The position numbers were made by a program, and so were the translations under genes. From CAIRDP01 sp037138335 (lineage in GTDB: Bacteria > Bacteroidota > Bacteroidia > Bacteroidales > FEN-979), in assembly GCA_037138335.1 (NCBI GenBank), contig JBAXIO010000001.1, positions 248,001 to 312,000 of the forward strand: a stretch of 64,000 nucleotides of DNA, in the 5' to 3' direction. Shown here piece by piece: positions 33,357 to 41,569 of the stretch. The notes under the pieces are model-generated. The model had not been told where the DNA came from. It ran no database searches and worked only from the letters and a program-made list of their open reading frames with translations. Numbering within the stretch: the first letter of the stretch is position 1; the number at the start of each line of letters is the position of its first letter.

Positions 33357-33566
33357 TCAACCGTTGCCGTTCTTGTTTTTGGTTGAACTGGCGTTTGGGC
33401 CATCAGGGCATAAACAAACCTGGTTACCGGGGCTCTGGTTATAAACTGTAACTGCAGGAGCAGTGTTTCCGCAAATGCATTTTACTTCGGTACCGCCACG
33501 AACATTCGAAAGGTTACTTTTCTGGATTTCTGCGTTGTAAAGGTTGATAAGGTTGAAAGCTTTCAT
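33357..33566 (-). CDS. RiPP precursor peptide with double-glycine leader
   Basis: 69 residues. The leader (1-25) is MKAFNLINLYNAEIQKSNLS followed by NVRGG, matching the K/N/L-rich GG leaders of Bacteroidales natural product precursors. Cleavage after G25 by the C39 exporter would release a 44-residue core beginning TEVKCICGN. The core has four cysteines in two CxC pairs (CIC at 30-32, CLC at 51-53), a central TVYNQSPG, and a Ser/Thr/Lys/Asn/Gly tail. The cysteines and their flanks are likely targets of the radical SAM maturase. It is first in the operon with a perfect sigma-54 promoter. Small, but context makes it firm. Confidence 0.88.
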   Translation of the reverse strand: MKAFNLINLYNAEIQKSNLSNVRGGTEVKCICGNTAPAVTVYNQSPGNQVCLCPDGPNASSTKNKNGNG

Positions 33567-33613
33567 ATGCTTGTTTTTTTAGGTTATTTCTTTGTTTCTA
33601 CTACTTCTACAAG

Positions 33614-33629
33614 AGCAAATATTGTGCCA
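33614..33629 (-). promoter_or_regulatory. Sigma-54 promoter of the RiPP operon
   Basis: On the minus strand TGGCACAATATTTGCT matches the TGGCAC-N5-TTGCW consensus at every defined position. Transcription should start near 33602, about 36 nt before the precursor ATG. Confidence 0.88.
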
Positions 33630-33682
33630 GAAATATAATTAATAGAAAATCAGCAACATAACTATTTTCGACATAAAAAAAG

Positions 33683-33741
33683 TGTCAAAAAAATTTACAC
33701 CACTGTCAAAATATTTTACACTACTGTCAAAAAATTTGACA
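33683..33741. promoter_or_regulatory. Three phased 17-bp palindromes upstream of the RiPP promoter
   Basis: Boxes at 33683-33699, 33704-33720 and 33725-33741 start exactly 21 bp apart. The last, TGTCAAAAAATTTGACA, is a perfect inverted repeat. They sit 54 bp or more upstream of the sigma-54 element and match the boxes beside the regulator gene at 22442-22534. The remainder of 33567-33813 shows nothing else. Confidence 0.8.
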
Positions 33742-33813
33742 GTTTTTGCATTAAAAAGTTTTTTTTTAGCCTCCCGGTTCAGGACAGGCTGATTCCTTTA
33801 AGACGGATTTATT

Positions 33814-35883
33814 TCAGGCCCTTAGAAGGCGGATAAGGAGAATCTCGATCGCCAGGAAGATCAGCGCAAGAACAACAAAATATTTCCAGAGGGGGAAACC
33901 TGTGTTCAATTGTTCGATCTGTTTTGAGAAAGGCAGACCTGATGGTTTCAAAACCATGAAGTTCCTAAGATTGTATTTTCTGATAATGCCTTCCAGCTCT
34001 TTTGTGTTAAAGCAGTTGATATCTGATTCTTTACGGTTGTAATTGAATGCAAGTGAGGCGATTTCTTTATTCCCACCGAAAACCTGGTACCATCCGGCTT
34101 CACCGGCCTGGTTCTGAATACGGGCCTGTATGTGCTGCCCTGATATTTTCAATTCGGGAATGAATTCGCAGGGTGTGTTCCATTTCCTGATTTTAACCGG
34201 ATTCTTCCCGCTGGTGGAATCAGGCGGCAGGTCAACAATACTGTTTCCGCCTGCAATATTGTAAAGGGGATATTGGAATTCGCTTATAAAACCCATCCTG
34301 AACATGACCGGTACAAACAGTATATGCTGTTGAAAATTTGTAAACGCAGGATCCGGGGGAGAAGCGCAAACATACAATTTCCCTTTACCGACGCTTGCAG
34401 AGCTTAAGAAGGGGAGGCCGTTTTGAAGTCTCATAAGCACGGTGGCAGGGTTTGAAGATCCCCTGTTTAAGGGATAGTATTTCAGTACCAAAGGGAAGTC
34501 AACGTTGTCGGGAATCCTGGTCTTTCCGTTGGCATCCTTATCAAAAACATCAGTAAATATCTCATTCTCAAGATCAAGGGAACTGATTCTTTGTTTCACT
34601 GTATCAGGGCTCCCGAAAGAAGAATTTCCAACTGAGGAAAAAAATGTGTTGTATGTTTGATATCCAGGGTTCTCAGGTGGAAAAATGCCAACAGAACCTC
34701 CACGTTCGAGGAATAATTTCAACTCGCTGGCCAATCCGGTTGCCAAATCATCAAGACCGGAAATCAGGATCAGGTTTTGTTTGTTGAATGAACTGTAGTC
34801 CACCTGGTTTGCCTGGCAGGTGCGGTAATTGAAAATTGAATCGGAGGTGAACAGGGTTTTGAGATAATGGTTTGGAGATTTGCCATAGATGCTGAGAACA
34901 TTTATTTCTTCTGCTATATTATATGTAAAGTAGAAAATATCGTCATAAATGATTGGATAATCGGTAAGTTGCAGGCTCCCAAGCTGGAATCCGTTCTTTT
35001 CCTCCTTATAGGGAAGGGCGATGTCGACCGATTGAGACGGGTCTATATTAAAACTTGTCACTGATTTCTGGATATTATTAAGAACCAGGCGCAGCGGGAT
35101 CTTTTCAAGTTTGTCGCTTCCGCAGTTCCTGATCCTGGCAATTAGTTTAACCGCCTGGCCAGGCCTGTGAACCGGGCTTGTAAACCAGATGGAGTCAATA
35201 TACAGGTTGTTCTGTTTTGAGGATTCAACCGGTGCCAGTATATAATATGCTGATGAGTCCTGGCGGAGGTTTTCAAACCGGGCAGTGCTTTTCTGAAAAT
35301 CAGATATCAGGTAGGAAGTATGCACCCCTTCCTTTTGTCGGGAGAACAGGTCGTTCTGCCGGCTGATAACTTCCCGGAGCCCGGCGGAAGTATGGGTGAT
35401 TTTTACATCCCTGAGCATGCTAATAAATTCTTCACGACCTGTAAACTCTGCATGTTTCCCTTCGAAGTCGTTGGTTATCAGCTGAAATACATCGGAGGAC
35501 TTATATGCATTTGCAATTTCTGAAGCTCTTTTTTTTGCAATATCGAGAAGCCGGCCCCGGCTCCCGACGGCTTCCATGGAATATGAATTGTCAACATAAA
35601 TGCTGATCGCCTGGTGGTTTGCTTTGCGGTTATGTTGCAAAGCAGAAGGGATATATGGTTGGGCGAAGACCATTACAATGCAGGTAATTGCGAGCAACCT
35701 GGAGGCCAGGATTAGCAACTGTTTGAGTTTTGATCTTTTTTTTGTTTCCAGCTGGATTTGGGAAAGGAAACGCACATTGGTAAAATACTCTTTCCTGTAA
35801 CGGCGAAGGTTGAAAAGGTGGATCAGGACAGGGATTGCAAGTGCGCTTAGGCCATAAAGGAATGCAGGATTCAGAAACTCCAT
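33814..35883 (-). CDS. BatA-like membrane protein with von Willebrand A-type region
   Basis: 689 residues. The N terminus MEFLNPAFLYGLSALAIPVL with NLRRYRKEYFTNVRFL and a second helix near 60-78 is the BatA/aerotolerance N-terminal double-transmembrane domain. A VWA-like region follows (ISIYVDNSYSME near 97). The middle, about 250-600, is extracytoplasmic-type beta-rich sequence. A last helix is at about 663-685. Members are often found with MoxR, DUF58 and Bat genes, and a DUF58 gene occurs at 46734, but no MoxR gene is here. Role unknown in detail. Confidence 0.8.
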   Translation of the reverse strand: MEFLNPAFLYGLSALAIPVLIHLFNLRRYRKEYFTNVRFLSQIQLETKKRSKLKQLLILASRLLAITCIVMVFAQPYIPSALQHNRKANHQAISIYVDNSYSMEAVGSRGRLLDIAKKRASEIANAYKSSDVFQLITNDFEGKHAEFTGREEFISMLRDVKITHTSAGLREVISRQNDLFSRQKEGVHTSYLISDFQKSTARFENLRQDSSAYYILAPVESSKQNNLYIDSIWFTSPVHRPGQAVKLIARIRNCGSDKLEKIPLRLVLNNIQKSVTSFNIDPSQSVDIALPYKEEKNGFQLGSLQLTDYPIIYDDIFYFTYNIAEEINVLSIYGKSPNHYLKTLFTSDSIFNYRTCQANQVDYSSFNKQNLILISGLDDLATGLASELKLFLERGGSVGIFPPENPGYQTYNTFFSSVGNSSFGSPDTVKQRISSLDLENEIFTDVFDKDANGKTRIPDNVDFPLVLKYYPLNRGSSNPATVLMRLQNGLPFLSSASVGKGKLYVCASPPDPAFTNFQQHILFVPVMFRMGFISEFQYPLYNIAGGNSIVDLPPDSTSGKNPVKIRKWNTPCEFIPELKISGQHIQARIQNQAGEAGWYQVFGGNKEIASLAFNYNRKESDINCFNTKELEGIIRKYNLRNFMVLKPSGLPFSKQIEQLNTGFPLWKYFVVLALIFLAIEILLIRLLRA

Positions 35884-35902
35884 CAGAAAGGTTTACTTGA
35901 AG

Positions 35903-35910
35903 CAAAAGTA
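35903..35910 (-). promoter_or_regulatory. -7 element (TACTTTTG) of the BatA-like gene
   Basis: TAnnTTTG on the minus strand followed by C, 19 bp before the ATG at 35883, inside the intergenic gap just past the gdhA terminator. A matching -33 element was not found. Confidence 0.45.
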
Positions 35911-35914
35911 CAAA

Positions 35915-35946
35915 AAAGGCCGTCAGGTCATTGACTGACGGCCTTT
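35915..35946 (-). terminator. Rho-independent terminator of gdhA
   Basis: AAAGGCCGTCAG and CTGACGGCCTTT form a 12-bp perfect stem with an 8-nt loop, and on the minus strand it continues into a T-rich run. It lies 19 bp after the gdhA stop. Confidence 0.85.
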
Positions 35947-35964
35947 ATGAAAAAACAGTGATTA

Positions 35965-37302
35965 TCAGATAACTCCCTGGTCAAGCATTGCATTTGCCAC
36001 TTTAAGGAAACCGGCAACGTTGGCGCCTTTAACATAGTTAACGTAACCGTCTTTCCCTTTTCCGTGTTTCACGCATTGTTCATGGATGCTACACATGATA
36101 TGGTGGAGCCGTTCGTCAACTTCTTTCAGCGGCCAGCTGAATTTCATGGCATTCTGCGACATCTCAAGGCCTGATGTGGCAACACCGCCGGCATTGACTG
36201 CTTTACCTGGTGCAAATAGTATTTTATTCTCAAGGAAGATCTCAATAGCTTCGGGAGTGGAAGGCATGTTTGCGCCTTCGGCAACGCATTGTACGCCATT
36301 GGTAACAAGGGTACGGGCGTCTTCTTTCCCGAGTTCGTTCTGGGTAGCGCAGGGGAGGGCAATATCGCATTTCACTTCCCATGGGCGTTTCCCCTGGTGG
36401 AATTGTGCACCCGGGAATTCATATGAGTATGGTTTTACTATATCCTGATTGGAAGCGCGGAGTTCCAGGAGGTAATCTATCTTCTCGCCGGAGATACCGT
36501 CAGGGTCGTAAATATAACCGTCGGGACCTGAAATGGTCACGACTTTTGCGCCCAGTTCGGTTGCTTTTATTGCAGCGCCCCAGGCTACATTGCCGAAGCC
36601 TGAAATGCAAACGGTTTTGCCATTAAAACTTTCACCTTTGGTTGCAAGCATTTCTTTTGCAAAATATACTGCACCAAAACCGGTTGCTTCAGGGCGGATA
36701 AGGCTGCCTCCCCAGTTCAAACCTTTTCCTGTGAGTACACCTGTATTTTCACGAGCAAGTTTCTTGTACATCCCATAGAGAAAACCGATCTCACGTCCGC
36801 CAACACCAATATCCCCGGCGGGTACATCCGTTTCAGGGCCAATGAGTTTCCAGAGTTCCAGCATAAATGCCTGGCAGAACCTCATGATCTCGGCGTTTGA
36901 TTTTCCCTTCGGATCAAAATCGGAACCACCTTTGGCGCCTCCCATGGGGAGAGTTGTTAAACTGTTTTTAAAGATCTGCTCAAAACCAAGGAACTTTAAG
37001 ATGCTAAGGTTAACGCTTGGGTGGAAGCGCAAACCTCCTTTGTATGGACCGATGGCATTGTTGAACTGGATACGGTAGCCACGGTTTACCTGGACCTTAC
37101 CACTGTCGTCTACCCAGCTTACCTTGCACATCAGAACACGGTCGGGTTCAATAATCCTTTCAATGATATTAGCCGACTCAAATTGAGGATTTTCGTTATA
37201 GACATCCTGGATGCTCTCAAGCACCTCGCGTACTGCCTGCAGGAACTCAACTTCACCCGGATTTTTTTTCTCCAGGTCGCTCATGATTTTTTCTAAGTTC
37301 AT
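35965..37302 (-). CDS. gdhA: NADP-type glutamate dehydrogenase
   Basis: 445 residues, the usual length of the hexameric small GDH. Landmarks are QFNNAIGPYKGGLRFHPSVN, the catalytic lysine region LPMGGAKGGSDFDPKGKS, DVPAGDIGVGGREIGF, and the Rossmann motif GFGNVAWGAA. It interconverts glutamate and 2-oxoglutarate plus ammonium. It is monocistronic, with its own promoter and a strong terminator. The coenzyme is inferred as NADP from the close overall match to the biosynthetic enzyme. Confidence 0.95.
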   Translation of the reverse strand: MNLEKIMSDLEKKNPGEVEFLQAVREVLESIQDVYNENPQFESANIIERIIEPDRVLMCKVSWVDDSGKVQVNRGYRIQFNNAIGPYKGGLRFHPSVNLSILKFLGFEQIFKNSLTTLPMGGAKGGSDFDPKGKSNAEIMRFCQAFMLELWKLIGPETDVPAGDIGVGGREIGFLYGMYKKLARENTGVLTGKGLNWGGSLIRPEATGFGAVYFAKEMLATKGESFNGKTVCISGFGNVAWGAAIKATELGAKVVTISGPDGYIYDPDGISGEKIDYLLELRASNQDIVKPYSYEFPGAQFHQGKRPWEVKCDIALPCATQNELGKEDARTLVTNGVQCVAEGANMPSTPEAIEIFLENKILFAPGKAVNAGGVATSGLEMSQNAMKFSWPLKEVDERLHHIMCSIHEQCVKHGKGKDGYVNYVKGANVAGFLKVANAMLDQGVI

Positions 37303-37374
37303 TGTGATTCAGATTTAGATTATTAATTTTTGAAATGTTTTAGCGGACAAATATTGTTAATAAAATAACAGAAG

Positions 37375-37406
37375 CAAAATTAATGTGTTTTTAGTGAACG
37401 ACCAAA
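37375..37406 (-). promoter_or_regulatory. Promoter of gdhA (TTTG-N20-TAATTTTG)
   Basis: On the minus strand a TTTG element is followed after exactly 20 bp by TAATTTTG and C, a full match to the Bacteroidota -33/-7 pattern. The predicted start leaves a leader of about 65 nt before gdhA. Confidence 0.65.
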
Positions 37407-37428
37407 CAAAACCATTATTTTTCAGAGC

Positions 37429-38097
37429 TTACTTATTTGTTAAAGTATTTGGAGCCCTGGATGTCAATGCATTCCCATTTCTGTATGAGATTTGACTGGT
37501 GATCTTCCCCTCGGCCGAGAAAAATATTTCATCACCATCTTTGACATTATTCCTGTAGTGCGTGAGTTGCCGGGTTTGCCCGTTGGGATAATATACCCTC
37601 TGGGTACCGTTGCCGGCTGAAAATTCGCCCTGCCCGGTTACTTTCCCGAATTCATCATAGTATAACCAGATGCCATCGTGCAGGCCATTTTTAAAGTGCC
37701 CGTCAATTTTCAGGATCTTGTTGGGATACCATTCCTGCATGCTTCCTTCAGGTTTGCCGTTAACATAATGCATTTCCTGGATAGGGTTGGCAAATCTGTC
37801 CCAGGTCCTGGCAACTCCGTTCAATAAACCTTCCCGGTATGTCTGCATTTCTTTGCGGAATCCCGACTGATAATATCGAAGCAGTATGCCGTCCAGCTTA
37901 TTGCCTTTATAAGTGCAGGTCATCATTGGGGTCCCGTTTTCGTAATAGTATACAGCTGGTCCCTGGTATTCCCCGTTTTTTGTAATGATTTCCGATTTTA
38001 CTGCCCCGGAAGGGTAGTATTCTTTAGTTGTACGGCTGCATGAGGAGAATATGAACACCTGCAGGCACAGGAACAATATGAGGGTATTGGCTTTCAT
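37429..38097 (-). CDS. YwqK-like MORN-variant repeat lipoprotein
   Basis: 222 residues from ATG at 38097; a TTG lies one codon upstream. A lipoprotein signal ends at a lipobox-type FSSC (about residue 20). The rest is tandem beta repeats of about 20-24 residues with Y-Y/W-x-N-G and G-x-x-x-G patterns (VYYYENGTPMMTCTYKGNKL, then QEWYPNKILKIDGHFKNGLH). Families annotated as YwqK antitoxins have this fold, but that name comes from one Bacillus system and need not apply. It is probably an outer-membrane or periplasmic lipoprotein. Confidence 0.8.
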   Translation of the reverse strand: MKANTLILFLCLQVFIFSSCSRTTKEYYPSGAVKSEIITKNGEYQGPAVYYYENGTPMMTCTYKGNKLDGILLRYYQSGFRKEMQTYREGLLNGVARTWDRFANPIQEMHYVNGKPEGSMQEWYPNKILKIDGHFKNGLHDGIWLYYDEFGKVTGQGEFSAGNGTQRVYYPNGQTRQLTHYRNNVKDGDEIFFSAEGKITSQISYRNGNALTSRAPNTLTNK

Positions 38098-38122
38098 CAA
38101 ATCAGTATAAATGGCAGTAAAA

Positions 38123-38782
38123 TCAGAGATCTATTGAAGTATAGAGTTTAACGGCGCCTATGATCCCCATGATGAGCATCTGGATCGCGATCACCGTCAG
38201 TATCAGTCCCATAACTCTTGTAATTATTTTAATCAGCCCTTCCCCAAGCACACCGGCGATTTTTTTAGCGGAAAGGAATAACAGAAAGGTTAGAGAACAT
38301 ATAATGGCGAAAATTACGATCACCACAATAACATTTGTAAGTGATTTGTTTGAACCCACGAAGTTCATTGCCGTTGCAATTGTTCCCGGGCCTGCGAGGA
38401 GGGGCATGCCCAGAGGTGTAACAGCAATGTTTGAGAGTGCCTGCTTGAGCTCGGCGGGGCTCATTTCCTTTTGCACCTTGATCTTCGATTCTTCCCCATT
38501 GAGCATATGGTACCCGATAAAAAATACAATGATCCCGCCGGCGATCTGGAACGCAGGGATCGTTATACCGAAAATCCGGAATATCAGGTGGCCGAAAACG
38601 CAAAAGGATGCGATGATTATGAATGCAGAGAAGGATGCTCTGAAGGCCATCCACCGGGCCGTTTTGTCGTCAAGGTCTTCGACCATGCCGATAAAAATCG
38701 GCAATATCCCGAATGGGTTCAGCATGGCGAGAAAGCCGATGAAGACCGTTATATAATGCAGCAGATCGGAATGAAGTTTCAT
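38123..38782 (-). CDS. MarC family integral membrane protein
   Basis: 219 residues with six hydrophobic helices and the MarC motifs AMLNPFGILPIFIGM near 20 and TPLGMPLLAGPGTIATAMNF near 120. Function of MarC proteins is uncertain; the original link to multiple antibiotic resistance was not upheld. The start overlaps the stop of the upstream lipoprotein gene by one base (TAATG), so the two are translated together. Confidence 0.9.
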   Translation of the reverse strand: MKLHSDLLHYITVFIGFLAMLNPFGILPIFIGMVEDLDDKTARWMAFRASFSAFIIIASFCVFGHLIFRIFGITIPAFQIAGGIIVFFIGYHMLNGEESKIKVQKEMSPAELKQALSNIAVTPLGMPLLAGPGTIATAMNFVGSNKSLTNVIVVIVIFAIICSLTFLLFLSAKKIAGVLGEGLIKIITRVMGLILTVIAIQMLIMGIIGAVKLYTSIDL

Positions 38783-39576
38783 TAACGCGTCCTGGTTTTT
38801 AAATACAATTCACATTCATGTATAAATTTTTCGGCAAGCAGGCCCGAAAGTGGGTTGCCCTTTTCCATGCGCTCGGGATGCCACTGCACACCCATAAGGA
38901 AATTCTTTCCTTCGGGGTTCAGCCATTCCACGCCTTCAATCAGCCCGTCAGCAGATCTTGCACTCACACTTAAAAGCGGCGACAGAAAATCAACTGCCTG
39001 ATGGTGGTTCGTAGTCACTGATGCGGAATCGGTTTGGGTAAGCTGGTATAACTGGGAATTCCTCTGGACATACACCTCGTGGTAACAATGCTGATAATCG
39101 CGGCACATATGAGTGACACTCTGCCCATAATCGGTCGGAAGGTCGATAATCAGCTTTCCGCCAAGATAGACGTTTAACAACTGATGGCCCCGGCATATCC
39201 CGAATACGGGCATTTTCATCTCCATGGCTTTATTCACCACCGCCATTTCGAGGCTGTCGCGGTGCAGGTTCATACCGGTGCACCTTCCAGCATCAGTCTC
39301 TTTGCCGTACCAGCCGGGGAAAACATCTTCTCCCCCTGTAAGCAGCAAGCCGTCGCAATTTTCAAGAACCTCTATGGCGACATTTTTATTCAGAGTGTAG
39401 AGGTTGACTAACTGGATATCAGGATTGGCCCTTTTGAGCCAGTTAACGTAATTGGGGGAGGATTTGGACAGGGCGATCTTTATTTTGCTTTCCCTGCTTC
39501 CGCAGGAAATCACAATCAGGAATATCAGGCTAAGAGGAAGGATTAATTTGAAATGCCATGATTTCAGCGACATCAT
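38782..39576 (-). CDS. Class I glutamine amidotransferase-like (peptidase C26) lipoprotein
   Basis: 264 residues. The N terminus is a lipoprotein signal (LSLIFLIVISCGSRES, Cys about 25). The catalytic domain has GLLLTGGEDVFP, the nucleophile elbow FGICRGHQLLN and GVQWHPERM, the Cys-His-Glu signature of gamma-glutamyl-gamma-aminobutyrate hydrolase-type enzymes. Most relatives are cytosolic and act on gamma-glutamyl compounds. This one appears anchored outside the cytoplasm, so its substrate may be a peptide or cell-wall fragment (inference). Confidence 0.85.
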   Translation of the reverse strand: MMSLKSWHFKLILPLSLIFLIVISCGSRESKIKIALSKSSPNYVNWLKRANPDIQLVNLYTLNKNVAIEVLENCDGLLLTGGEDVFPGWYGKETDAGRCTGMNLHRDSLEMAVVNKAMEMKMPVFGICRGHQLLNVYLGGKLIIDLPTDYGQSVTHMCRDYQHCYHEVYVQRNSQLYQLTQTDSASVTTNHHQAVDFLSPLLSVSARSADGLIEGVEWLNPEGKNFLMGVQWHPERMEKGNPLSGLLAEKFIHECELYLKTRTR

Positions 39577-39588
39577 TGCAGAATTTTG

Positions 39589-40320
39589 TCAAAAGTATAA
39601 AACATCAGGTCTCTTTTGATTAAAAAGATGAAAATTTTGTGTCATTATGAGGTACTTTTCGCTGAAAATGCCTTTAAAAGAGAAGATTGTCAGTTCATCC
39701 TCGGGAGGACCGTCAGCCGGAAGTGCCCTGAATTCCATCAGTACACGGTGAAAAGGTTTGGACGGGAGGGGCCTTACCAGGAGGCGCCTGGCAAGGAAAA
39801 GTCCATTATCGTTTGCCATCCCGGTAAAGACCAGACCCTCGGCCAGGGGGAGGATAAGTGCAAGGGAAGACCCTTTATGCATAAGGCAAAGCGAACTTTC
39901 TAATAATGTATTCAGTGTAAGGGAGCCTTCATGTTTTGCGATCAGCTTCTTTGATGAATGCGGTTTCAACGAATCGATGAAAAAAGGAGGGTTAGTGATA
40001 ATCAGGTCATACTGTGTACCCGCAAGGCGGGCATGCTCTTCAAGCGGGCGGCATAAGACCCGTATCCTTCCCGCCCATGGGCTGCGTGAAACATTATGCT
40101 TAGCTTCCTTTACCGAAGGTTTGTGAATGTCTACAGCGTCAATCTCTGCCTCTGAACCCTGGGCCATCATCAGGGCGAGGACCCCGCAGCCTGTGCCAAC
40201 ATCAAGTATGGATCGGGCGTTGCCAGGTTGAACCCATGCGCCAAGAAGCATGGCATCGGTACCTACCTTCATGGCAGAAAAGGAGTCTTCAACCTCAAAT
40301 TGCCGAAAACGGAACGACAT
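39589..40320 (-). CDS. trmN6: tRNA1(Val) (adenine-37-N6)-methyltransferase
   Basis: 243 residues. FRFRQFEVEDSFSAMKVGTD opens the protein, motif I is ILDVGTGCGVLALMMA, and the N6-adenine catalytic motif is IITNPPFF, as in YfiC/TrmN6. It methylates A37 of tRNA-Val using S-adenosylmethionine. It lies 1 bp downstream of rimM, in a small translation-related group with rpsP. Confidence 0.9.
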   Translation of the reverse strand: MSFRFRQFEVEDSFSAMKVGTDAMLLGAWVQPGNARSILDVGTGCGVLALMMAQGSEAEIDAVDIHKPSVKEAKHNVSRSPWAGRIRVLCRPLEEHARLAGTQYDLIITNPPFFIDSLKPHSSKKLIAKHEGSLTLNTLLESSLCLMHKGSSLALILPLAEGLVFTGMANDNGLFLARRLLVRPLPSKPFHRVLMEFRALPADGPPEDELTIFSFKGIFSEKYLIMTQNFHLFNQKRPDVLYF

Positions 40321-40321
40321 G

Positions 40322-40846
40322 TTAAAGGTAAATGTCGATTAAACCTTCAGGTGCTTCAATGCTGAGGATTCTCTTTTCCCTGTCAATTCCCCTGATGACC
40401 TGGTCAACTGCAGGAATAAGGATTTCTTTCTCCCCATGCCGAACCTGGAACAGGGCCTGATGGTTCAAATCCAGCACAGATTCCAGGATGCCGAGCTCAC
40501 CGTAATTTTTATCGATCACGGTAAAGCCTTCAATTTCATGAAAATAGAATTGGTTCCCGCTGAGTTCCGGTAAGCTGTCAAGGGGTAAAAACATTTCCCT
40601 CCCGATGTACTCTTCCGCCTCATCGGTAGTGATGACGTCAGAAAAGGAGATGATTGCCGAATTCCTGTTTTTCAGCTGGATAGCAGTAATAAAAAAAGGA
40701 ATCCGCTCACCATACACATCAAGGTAGACGGATTCCAGGGCTTCATAATTTAAAGGTTCATCCACATCGAGGTGAACCATCAACTGACCTTTATTACCAA
40801 CTGTTTTAATTATTTTACCCAGGTAATAAAAGTCATCGCGTTGCAT
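40322..40846 (-). CDS. rimM: Ribosome maturation factor RimM
   Basis: 174 residues with the RimM N-terminal beta-barrel (YYLGKIIKTVGNKGQLMVHL near 7) and a PRC-barrel (FTVIDKNYGELGILESVLDL near 108, ILIPAVDQVIRGIDREKRIL near 140). It assists maturation of the 30S head and binds protein S19. It is 20 bp downstream of rpsP, the conserved rpsP-rimM order. Confidence 0.95.
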   Translation of the reverse strand: MQRDDFYYLGKIIKTVGNKGQLMVHLDVDEPLNYEALESVYLDVYGERIPFFITAIQLKNRNSAIISFSDVITTDEAEEYIGREMFLPLDSLPELSGNQFYFHEIEGFTVIDKNYGELGILESVLDLNHQALFQVRHGEKEILIPAVDQVIRGIDREKRILSIEAPEGLIDIYL

Positions 40847-40866
40847 GAGACAAGCTCAGATCAGGG

Positions 40867-41463
40867 TTATTCCTGCTTTGGTTCTTCAGCCTGAACGGGC
40901 TCGGCAGGTGCATCCTGCACCGGTGCTTCCTCAGCAATAGCAACAGGGGCAGCAGCAATGGGTGCGGCAGCATGGGCGATGGCGGCCTGCTGGGCTGCTG
41001 CGACTTCGGCACGTTTCTTTGCTACAGCCGAAGCCTTGGCTTCGTTCAGCTTGATTTCATTTTCATGCAGCTTCTTGCGCACATCCTTTGCGCTGAGCTC
41101 GTATTCTTTCTTTTTCCCGGCTATTTTAGCCTGCTTTTCCTGCAGCCAGGCCTGGAATTTTATTTCAGCCTGTTCTTCAGTCATTGCGCCTTTTTGGACG
41201 CCTTTCAGAAGGTGGCTTTTGTAAAGAACGCCCTGGTACGATAAAATAGCTTTTACCGTATCGGTAGGCTGGGCTCCCTTATTCAGCCATGTGATGGCTT
41301 TGTTGAAATCGATATCAATGTCGGCTGGCCTTGTTAACGGGTTGTAGGTGCCAATTTTTTCGATAAACTTCCCATCCCGTGGTGCACGACCATCCGCAAT
41401 GACAATGTGGTAGAAAGGCTGGCCTCTCTTACCTCTTCTCTGTAACCTGATTTTGGTTGGCAT
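40867..41463 (-). CDS. rpsP: 30S ribosomal protein S16 with Ala-rich C-terminal extension
   Basis: 198 residues. The first 80 are a canonical S16 ([20 protein letters not shown], then [20 protein letters not shown]). Residues 100-150 are a charged helix and 150-198 an Ala/Pro/Glu-rich tail. Most bacterial S16 proteins have 80-90 residues, but long tails are common in Bacteroidota. It is first in the rpsP-rimM-trmN6 group. Confidence 0.97.
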   Translation of the reverse strand: MPTKIRLQRRGKRGQPFYHIVIADGRAPRDGKFIEKIGTYNPLTRPADIDIDFNKAITWLNKGAQPTDTVKAILSYQGVLYKSHLLKGVQKGAMTEEQAEIKFQAWLQEKQAKIAGKKKEYELSAKDVRKKLHENEIKLNEAKASAVAKKRAEVAAAQQAAIAHAAAPIAAAPVAIAEEAPVQDAPAEPVQAEEPKQE

Positions 41464-41504
41464 ACCTAATTGATTGATTTAATGAATAATTGATCTTAAC
41501 ACTA

Positions 41505-41522
41505 CCTGTTTATACAAACAGG
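41505..41522 (-). promoter_or_regulatory. Perfect 7-bp hairpin in the rpsP leader
   Basis: CCTGTTT-ATAC-AAACAGG lies at the predicted 5' end of the rpsP transcript, about 40 bp before the ATG. It could protect the RNA or take part in control; no known S16 regulatory motif was recognised. Confidence 0.35.
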
Positions 41523-41526
41523 GGTG

Positions 41527-41558
41527 CAAAGGTCGTGAAATAATATTAATCTGCCAAA
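41527..41558 (-). promoter_or_regulatory. Probable rpsP promoter (TTTG-N20-GACCTTTG)
   Basis: On the minus strand TTTG and GACCTTTGC are separated by 20 bp. The -7 element has one mismatch to TAnnTTTG. The predicted start falls at the leader hairpin. Confidence 0.5.
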
Positions 41559-41569
41559 AGCTAAGCCAA

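Noticed and set aside
33357..33566. CXXX-repeat type precursor
   Set aside because: The core shows two CxC pairs and no regular cysteine spacing.
33683..33741. Possible CRISPR-like array from the regular 21-bp repeats
   Set aside because: Units are palindromic 17-mers with 4-bp gaps and no spacers, next to a sigma-54 promoter; they are operators.
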